Source: Oryzias latipes (lineage: Eukaryota > Chordata > Actinopteri > Beloniformes > Adrianichthyidae). From it: a DNA stretch of 64,000 bases. Each line of letters opens with the position of its first letter. The stretch's first letter is position 1. This document shows, one piece after another, positions 58,208-64,000 of this stretch. The stretch is taken from assembly GCF_002234675.1 (NCBI RefSeq), contig NC_019879.2:13024464-13088463 (forward strand), given 5' to 3'. Made by a program: the position numbers and the translations under genes. Under the pieces are notes generated by a model. That model ran no database searches and was not told where the DNA came from. It saw only the letters and a list, made by a program, of their open reading frames with translations.

Positions 58208-59323
58208 AACGAGTTATATCGCTAGAGCAGTCATCACGTGATTCCTCATGGGAGGAGAGCACCGCCATCTTGGTGAGGTCAGATCACTGCTGGAGTGCAT
58301 GCATTAGACATGCATGAGGCTGCAGGGCTGTTATCAACATGTAGGGATGATGTTCGTATAATTTCCTGTCGACATAAATGTACATTTGATTTTGTTAAAC
58401 CTATATAAAGTATACTAGGACTAGGCTATTATAGTAATACAGGTTTATACATGTCTGACTCAGTGACTGAACTTTTTTTACAGGTTTCCAATGGATTCAG
58501 ACTTAAGGAAAAAGAGATCCTTAGTAATAAAAAGAGCTAACCCAGTTGGATCACCGTGGTTACCAACTAGTAATGCAGTCTGGCTATGTTCAAAACATTT
58601 TGTGGAAACAGATTTTGATAAGACTGACCAGACTGCTTGAAACCCGACACCATACCATCTATGTAACACCAAATTGACCACTCACATGAATTAGTGAATC
58701 TATTGTTTTTCTTCTTTTTTTTTAAAGGGGAAATCTGTTATTGACTTTTAGACTTATTGTTGACTTATTATTGATTTATTCTTATAATTTATTATTATTA
58801 TTAAATTACTATTTATTTATTATTATTATTTATTATTATTATTATTATTATTGACTTATTATGTATATATTGTTGTTATGTATTATTATTATTGACTTCC
58901 TATTGACTTATTGTTGGGCTTTTCTAAATAACTGAAATTACATGTCAAAGAGGTCTGAAACTTCTACATGTTTTAATTTTTTAAAAACATTCTTTGTAAT
59001 AATTGTTTTTGCAAGAAGTCCTGCAACTATGCATTTTTCATTAAAGTTTGAGCTTTTAAGGCTGCCTGTTTCTCTTATTTAACAACAACAAATGATGTAT
59101 ATATCTAAATGATATACATATAAATTATATATTTTTATATATTTGTAAATATATATAAACATAAATATATATAAATTATATAAAAGCTACTTAGATGCCA
59201 TCAAAGGCTATAGAAATCATTGTCATGTGGGCGACGTCGACCTCACCAAGATGGCGTCGCTCTCCGGCACCATCGGACAGGCTTCCCAAGCGGGCGTGTC
59301 TCCTCTAGCAATATAACTCATTG
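58208..59323 (+). mobile_element. THAP-bearing P-element-like derivative
   Basis: About 1.1 kb. Ends AACGAGTTATATCGCTAGAG and, complemented, CAATGAGTTATATTGCTAGA; an inner pair GCCATCTTGGTGAGGTC / GACCTCACCAAGATGGCG is also mirrored. A direct repeat GTTGTTTGCC flanks it (58198-58207 and 59324-59333). A THAP-type exon lies inside (58484-58640). P elements give 8-bp duplications, so the exact ends are uncertain by 1-2 bp. The DDE-type catalytic part is absent. Confidence 0.75.
58484..58640 (+). pseudogene. THAP domain exon
   Basis: After the acceptor TTTTTTTACAG the frame reads [19 protein letters not shown], then PWLPT and [11 protein letters not shown], ending in TGA. This matches the second half of the THAP C2CH zinc finger (FP, W, P, C-x2-HF). 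The first cysteine pair would lie on an upstream exon, which I could not find. THAP domains bind the ends of P-type transposons. Confidence 0.75.
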
Positions 59324-60107
59324 GTTGTTTGCCTTGTATTTTAATTTTTGCTGAAAGTTTTTGTATTTTTTATATATGAATACACTTTTGTTTTTGTGAA
59401 GAGTTGTGCCTTGCATCAGTGTGTGGTTTTGTCTGCGATAGTTTTGTAATGATCATATTTCAATTAAAAAAAAACAAAGTTGGGTCACGTTCTAAGTTCT
59501 AGAGTTCCTTGAACGCATCATGCAGATATGCTGGTTTGCCCTCAGTTAGGTCGATCAGCCTGTTGTTGGGAAGTTTGAGAGATTCAGAGTTGCTGAATGT
59601 TTTGTACGGTGTTGGTTACGGCCTACAGTAACCAGAATAATAATTAAAAAAAAAAACTTAAAAAGGAAAAAGTCTCAGTGCCTTGAAAAAAGGGGCGCTA
59701 CAATACTGTACTAATTTTATTATTAGTCTGTTATTTCATCAGTACGTTATTTTGATTTTTTTTAAATGACCAGGGGCCTGTTTCAGAAAGGAGGTTAAGT
59801 GTAAACTCTGAGTGTGTTAACCCTGAAATTAGGGAAACCCTGGGTTTTCCGTTTCAGAATGGGAGGTTTGTTAAACCAGAGAAAGCAGAGTAAGTCAAAC
59901 CCGTTTCTGAAAGAGAGGTAACTTATACTCTGAGTCAGTGTCCATGGTTACTTACGCTGTAAACCTAACCTGGTCGGGAGCAGGTTTTATTCTCTAAACT
60001 CAAGGTTTCTGCCGGTCCCCTCCCCTTTTTAATAACAAAGCGGTATTTTTCGCTTTAACCTTCATTGCCCACAATTCCGTCACACAGAGACAAGCTAAGT
60101 GACAAGA

Positions 60108-60194
60108 ATGGGTTGTCCTTTGTTGGAGGACCCAATAGACGAGGAGGCTGCATTAATTCATAGAGAATTACCACAACAAGAAAAAAAAAGATAA
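60108..60194 (+). pseudogene. Harbinger nuclease N-terminal remnant
   Basis: 28 codons, MGCPLLEDPIDEEAALIHRE, then a stop. The MxCPxLExPxDExA start is characteristic of HARBI1-like nucleases in fish Harbinger elements. The rest of the gene is lost. Confidence 0.7.
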
Positions 60195-60499
60195 ATAAAA
60201 AAAGAATACCACAATGAATAAATTCAAGTCACAATTTATTTGGTCGTCCTTATTTCCTACAAATTGAAAAGCAACAGTAAGAATTCAATATTCATCCAAA
60301 ACCTTTATAGAATTCACCAATCACAATACACACCATACCTGTAGCTTGTGTTTTAGGATCTCAATTTCCAGATCTGACTTAAGGATCTAAGTAGGACATC
60401 TCTTTATCAGTTTTCTCTATTTGTTTAATAAGATGAAGTCTATATAACTCCTTAACTGGTAACTGAGAATACAGTAGTGTGGGGTTAAATCCTGTTCAT

Positions 60500-61320
60500 T
60501 CAACATGAATTCCATAGAATGACTGTTGGATCTAAAACTAAACCAACATTTCTTATCTATTTATGCCAGAAGAAAAGACACGGACTCAGATGATGTCATT
60601 TCACGTGGAGAGCAAACTCTAGGGTTTGTTCTGAGTCTTGCAAGGTTTGCCCCCCCTTTTATTACAATCTGGGCGTTAACTAACATACAGCATATAAGAC
60701 CCAATCTTTACAAACAGATGGTGGTCACACATACACAATGATGAGAACACAGAGAGACGTCCGTTCCCAGGAAATTCCTTAGTTAACCCCAGGAGATCAG
60801 GGTCATTTCTGCAGATCAAGGGTCATCTGTCAGCTCCTGTGGCTTCAGGGTAATCCTGGTAGGTCAATGATTAGAAGGGGACTCCTGCTTCCTAGATCAA
60901 TGCAGACATGCTTATCAATGTCACAGGTAGAATTAGCTTCTCTGTGTTCCGGAACCTGCAGGTACTTTCAGATCAAATACAATGTAACAGCATTGACAAC
61001 AACACAAAAAAAGCATTTCATACAATTAACAAACTTGGCCATCTGGACCAAAGATGAGACTCCAATCTAAGCGAGGATGGGGCGTCGACGGCTTCACTCA
61101 TTTTCAGGTCTACCCAGACTCTAAACGTCTGAGTCCACCCTATTATCAGACTTGTGCTCACCTTCCTCTCTGGAGTCTTTATTTAAGATAACCGTCTTAC
61201 AGTGAGTCAGGTATATCCAGGTAGACCTTTCAGCTATCTTCACAGCAGTTTGAATGGTCATCACCACCTGGAAAGGACCTTCCACTTAGGAAAGAGCTGG
61301 TGTTTCTTTTTCACAAAAAA
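60500..61320 (-). pseudogene. Retroviral fragment with integrase C-terminal end
   Basis: Near 61180-61300 the minus strand reads TWKGPFQVVMTIQTAVKIAE and STWIYLTHCK, the SH3-like C-terminal end of retroviral integrase that overlaps the start of env. The remaining 60500-61180 is LTR/env-like but unassigned. It lies inside the Harbinger element. Confidence 0.6.
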
Positions 61321-61329
61321 AACTATAAT

Positions 61330-61408
61330 TAAAGATTTGTCTGCGAGCCACATGTGACCATCAAAAGAGCCATATATGGCTCGCGAGCCATAGGTTCCCG
61401 ACCCCTGA
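61330..61408 (-). mobile_element. hAT-like right end (CAGGGGTCGGGAACC)
   Basis: Complemented end CAGGGGTCGGGAACCTATGG, followed by GCTCGCGAGCCATATATGG, a widespread hAT-type terminus. The left end was not found. Confidence 0.55.
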
Positions 61409-61646
61409 GCTAGACAATAAAACCCATGGACAAAAACTCACACTTGGACCCCAATCTGCCCAGATAGACAAAGAAAATGGAATCCCACAATTCCTTGCGA
61501 TTACTAATGTATCCAATTTAACGGTATCATGTTGGATCAACATGATTGAAATTAGTAACTTTTAAATGGATTATTTTTATGTACGATCGACATGATTCAT
61601 TCACGTAAGATTTACAAACATAACATTTTCTGGTTGAAATGACAAG

Positions 61647-61817
61647 TTACATTTTCATAAAATTAATTGGCTGGTAATTTAATTTAAAATAATCTTGAGT
61701 GTGCTTTATCACTGTGGCGGTGTTGCCTTTCTTCTTAATTATATCTTTTACCTCCTCGTATGCCTCCATGAGGATTTGTGCTTCCGACGGGGAAAGGTAC
61801 ACGGCTCTAGTTGCCAT
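61647..61817 (-). pseudogene. Harbinger Myb-like DNA-binding protein, N-terminal remnant
   Basis: 56 residues, MATRAVYLSPSEAQILMEAY, then EEVKDIIKKKGNTATVIK, ending after the segment loses similarity. It matches the start of the Myb/SANT-like partner protein that Harbinger elements encode beside the nuclease. Truncated before the DNA-binding helices are complete. Confidence 0.65.
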
Positions 61818-62209
61818 GGTAAATCAGTTTATCTGTGATCTGTGGAGGGGTCTGTTTGAGTGAGCCGTGAGCGCGCACCTATCCAGGATTGGTTACACCT
61901 GGCTTGATGAATCCGTGTCTGCTCATCCTGGCTTGGTCTTTGTGCAACCGATTAAGCCTGGGCGCACATGTTTTGGATTCATTGAGCTCAGCTCAGTCAT
62001 TTATCCAGGATTTCTTAATTCTACTTTTGTGCAACAGGCCCCAGATCTCATTATTCATACATGTGTGTGTGGGGTGGGCGTTCTTGAACCCTCCCTCCCC
62101 GCGCGCGCACGCGCGGGTTGGGCGTTTCTTTTCCTGGGTTTGGCGGTTTTCACATGACTTTTGGGCTGGAAAACTGTGACTCTATCTTATCTGGCAACAC
62201 TGAACACTG

Positions 62210-62297
62210 TTAGCCATATCAGATCGAGAAGTGTTCAGAAGAAGTTGGCGTTGTTTCCCCCTCTCGTTTGGTGAATGTTGGAGCCGCTGTTTCAAAA
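62210..62297 (+). promoter_or_regulatory. Downstream half of promoter/5' UTR, zinc-finger gene B
   Basis: TTAGCCATATCAGATCGAG then GTTCAGAAGAAGTTGGCG aligns with 22546-22640 of gene A. It ends GAGCCGCTGTTTCAAAA next to the ATG. The upstream half, including the CRE, lies at 40022-40063. Confidence 0.75.
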
Positions 62298-62469
62298 ATG
62301 TCTTCCGGTCAGCCTCTAAAAGACTTTATCAACAACGTGGTCACTGATGCTGCTGAAAAAATCATCCAACACTTCGAAGAAAGCTGCGTTCAGTTTGAGG
62401 AGGAGCTCCATCGTCAGAGCAGACTGCTGGAAATCATCGCGGATCCACAGACGAGACCTCAAACTCTCC
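62298..62469 (+). CDS. Zinc-finger gene B, coding exon 1 (partial gene)
   Basis: 172 nt with the same phase and donor (CTCC|GTAAGT) as gene A exon 1. It encodes MSSGQPLKDFINNVVTDAAE, then an identical [19 protein letters not shown] region. No finger exon appears before 64000, so it must lie beyond the window if the gene is alive. The promoter lost its contiguous CRE region to the 22-kb insertion, so expression may be altered or may use a new start site. Confidence 0.85.
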
Positions 62470-62569
62470 GTAAGTTCATTTCTACTGCAGGAACGCAGAA
62501 TAAATAACCGTCAGGTTTGCAGATGTATCAAAACCACGTTGACGTGATTTTCAGTTAAGTTGAGCTCAA

Positions 62570-63640
62570 ACGGCTATGGAGAGAAATTAGACTCAGTCGG
62601 ATTTGTGCGTGCGTAACTCTTGATTTGTGCATAAATTTGGATTTGTGCGTGATTTGTTACTCAGATACGTTTTGTGTACAAGTTAAAAAAAATATAAAAT
62701 GAAAAAAATACAAAATGCAATTTACGTATGCACAAATCAAGATTACAACAGCTTGAAATTACTTACACACACACATCTTTAAAAAACACTCACGAATCCC
62801 TTGTTACGCACACACGAAGCCAAAGTTACGCACGGATCTACCCTGAGACTGTTTTCACGTCTCACAAATTCGTCCAACTACCCCTGGCTGCAGCCTGCAG
62901 AACTGCACAACATAGTGGAATGCTGAAACGCTGAGGAACGTGAACACGCTGTGGAATGTTAACCCCACCCATGCTGAGCCCGTCTTCTTCTTTGGTTTTA
63001 CAAGTTTCCATGTGCAATATTGCCACCTACCGGTTTTTAAGGAGTTTTTCCTTACCGTGAAGGGGGGGTCTAAGGGCAGGAATATCAGTTTATTCTGTTT
63101 TGTTAAAGTTTAGTATTATCCTAATGCATTCTTTGTATTCAAGATCCCTTTTTCATTGTATGTTTACCTTACAATTACCGGTATGAAGCCCATTGAGACG
63201 TCTGTAGTTCGAATTTGCGCTAGATAAAAACAAATATTTAAAAAATATTTTTAAATAAACAAACAGAATTTTACTGTATTACATGAAAGAGGGGATTGAA
63301 TCATTTTTTTGTGTGAAAAAAAACATTGCACCATTCAAATTTTCCTCCTCTGTTCTCTTTCTTCCTCATACAATTACCAATGACACAAAATGTGCTCCAC
63401 TGATTCTTCCCCTTTCCTGCAATCACAACTGCACTGACGAAGGTGAATCAAATGCACGGGCTCAACGTGGGCGGGGTTAACATTCCACAGCAGACAGGCT
63501 CAACGTGGGCGGGGTTAACATTCCACAGCGTGTTCACATTCCTCAGCGTTCCAGCATTCCACTATGTTGAGCCATTCTGCGGGCTGCAGCCAGGGCTTAC
63601 TCAATTCGTCCGTAAGTGCTGCGTTTAAATACCAGTGGAA
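62570..63640. repeat. Inverted-repeat region in gene B intron 1
   Basis: 62876-62983 and about 63450-63607 are inverted copies (GGCTGCAGCC, AACATAGTGGAATGCTG, GTGTTCACATTCCTCAGCG / complement, GGAATGTTAACCCC). The right arm carries an extra tandem copy of a 38-bp piece beginning GGCTCAACGTGGGCGGGG. A second nested inverted arrangement of GATTTGTGC.. text lies at 62600-62740. Between the arms is a diverged copy of the fish repeat tail (63045-63240). No coding sequence. Confidence 0.65.
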
Positions 63641-63890
63641 TGCTCGGTCATTAAAATTTTCCTATCAGCCTTCCCTTCTAAACCTATTTCCTTCAGTGGG
63701 TGTAGCAGGGCTTAAAAAAACTTTAAAGGAAAATAAAAATTATTATCTGAGAATATGACGTTCACTTTTAAACGCTAATATATATATTAAAAGTATATTA
63801 TTCTCCGAGACACCGAATTGATACAAAATGCGTAACAGGAACGACCAGTAGGGGGCACTGTTTTTTTTCTTCCGGAAAAATCAAAGGCAG
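63640..63890. other. AT-rich sequence upstream of the candidate exon
   Basis: No ORF or repeat was assigned. Confidence 0.4.
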
Positions 63891-63914
63891 TCAGACTGAG
63901 AGAGTCACGGGAAG
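63880..63914 (+). promoter_or_regulatory. Candidate promoter elements
   Basis: TTCCGGAA-type ETS motif at about 63870 (CTTCCGGAAAA) and GAAGAATGGCGGCC over the start codon, which resembles the YY1 site seen at many housekeeping starts. Confidence 0.35.
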
Positions 63915-63948
63915 AATGGCGGCCCATCTCGGTGGTCAGCGCCCCGAA
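63915..63948 (+). CDS. Candidate first coding exon of an unidentified gene
   Basis: ATG at 63915 is followed by 10 further codons (MAAHLGGQRPE) and then GTAAGTAG, a strong donor, after codon 11 (phase 0). The start context GAAGAATGGCGG is favourable. The gene cannot be named from 11 residues, and the next exon lies outside the window. It could also be chance or transposon-derived. Confidence 0.4.
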
Positions 63949-64000
63949 GTAAGTAGCCTCTATGTTCAACACTAAAATGTACTGTCTTCATGTATTGACT

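Larger units (their letters stand above)
53471..59475 (+). mobile_element. L1-like LINE remnant with six later insertions
   Basis: RT begins in the frame 53471-53788 (WRPITLL, DYKLLALFYANR), continues to FIDYFKAFDSVE at 53900, is cut at 53906, and resumes after 55846 with RQGRPMSP and a FADD catalytic box. Further ORF2 C-terminal pieces run to 58175, and a 3' UTR with an A-rich tail follows the THAP element to about 59475. Insertions: hAT (53906), retrovirus (54484), two piggyBac-type MITEs (57083, 57530) and a THAP element (58208); the retrovirus is itself internally rearranged. Confidence 0.85.
59773..62042 (+). mobile_element. PIF/Harbinger element (two-gene type), decayed
   Basis: Left GGGGCCTGTTTCAGAAAG, right (complemented) GGGGCCTGTTGCACAAAAG. 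Subterminal GGTTAAGT...ACTCTGAG text is typical of fish Harbinger repeats. It keeps the start of a nuclease gene (60108) and of an oppositely oriented Myb-like gene (61817), the usual two-gene layout, but the middle is replaced by retroviral and hAT-like sequence. No clean 3-bp duplication is visible. Confidence 0.8.
40064..62209. mobile_element. 22-kb transposon nest splitting the gene B promoter
   Basis: The two breakpoints carry CTAGCCAT (40056-40063) and TTAGCCAT (62210-62217), an 8-bp repeat with one mismatch. Terminal sequences are TAGGGTTCCCAG at left and, complemented, CAGTGTTGCCAG near the right, consistent with a hAT-type outer element. Both ends then share CAGTTTTCC and GGGCGG-type text. 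The interior is occupied by later insertions, listed separately. Stretches with no assignable content: 40100-40830. Confidence 0.65.

Noticed and set aside
40064-62209. A single giant cargo-carrying transposon or virus-transposon fusion
   Set aside because: The interior resolves into ordinary nested elements with their own target duplications. No herpesvirus-like, adintovirus/Maverick-like (DNA polymerase B, capsid) or other cargo genes were seen.

Overview
The window looks like nuclear DNA of a teleost fish. It has split genes with GT..AG introns, a teleost-type C2H2 zinc-finger gene, and a very dense mixture of vertebrate or fish mobile elements: hAT, PIF/Harbinger, piggyBac MITEs, a Tigger derivative, a THAP/P-like element, L1-like and other LINEs, BEL/Pao-like sequence and endogenous retroviruses. 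No bacterial-style operons, CRISPR arrays, rRNA genes or intact tRNA genes were seen. The species cannot be fixed by reading alone; a percomorph fish is my guess.

Host genes are few. The clear one is a two-exon zinc-finger gene on the plus strand: coding exon 1 at 22641-22812, about 10.3 kb of transposon-filled intron, then exon 2 at 33117-34204 with nine C2H2 fingers. A second copy of exon 1 lies at 62298-62469 and its gene must continue past the window end. The locus is a tandem duplication: the block at about 1868-6940 recurs at about 35795-39790, so the repeating unit is [block]-[promoter/exon 1]-[finger exon]. Differences between the two blocks show which transposons arrived after the duplication. 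A short exon-like start at 63915-63948 (ATG, splice donor, ETS- and YY1-like motifs) may open another gene. A weak candidate last exon lies near 10790-10915 on the minus strand.

Region by region. 1-6940: a hAT-like element and duplicated block copy 1. 6942-22330: a mosaic with L1-like pieces, minisatellites, a 134-bp TA tract, a proline-rich coding minisatellite, an LTR broken by a 2.75-kb hAT element with a perfect 8-bp target duplication, retroviral leader/gag sequence and LINE endonuclease and RT fragments. 22508-34204: zinc-finger gene A; its intron holds a hAT element, a TACCGTAA-ended element and a long-TIR Harbinger derivative containing a deleted retrovirus with env sequence. 34707-39990: an inverted hAT copy and duplicated block copy 2. 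40064-62209: a nest of about 22 kb that splits the 5' region of zinc-finger gene B, with an 8-bp near-match repeat at its edges. Inside it a retrovirus remnant is split by a 7.9-kb hAT (8-bp TSD), which is split in turn by a 6.3-kb retrovirus (5-bp TSD); further right are an L1-like LINE with six later insertions and a Harbinger element.

The transposon proteins seen are all broken by stops, frameshifts or deletions. The nine-finger gene is the only long ORF that looks intact. Zinc-finger proteins of this kind are often linked to transposon silencing, so a tandem zinc-finger locus riddled with transposons is biologically coherent, but that link is inference here.
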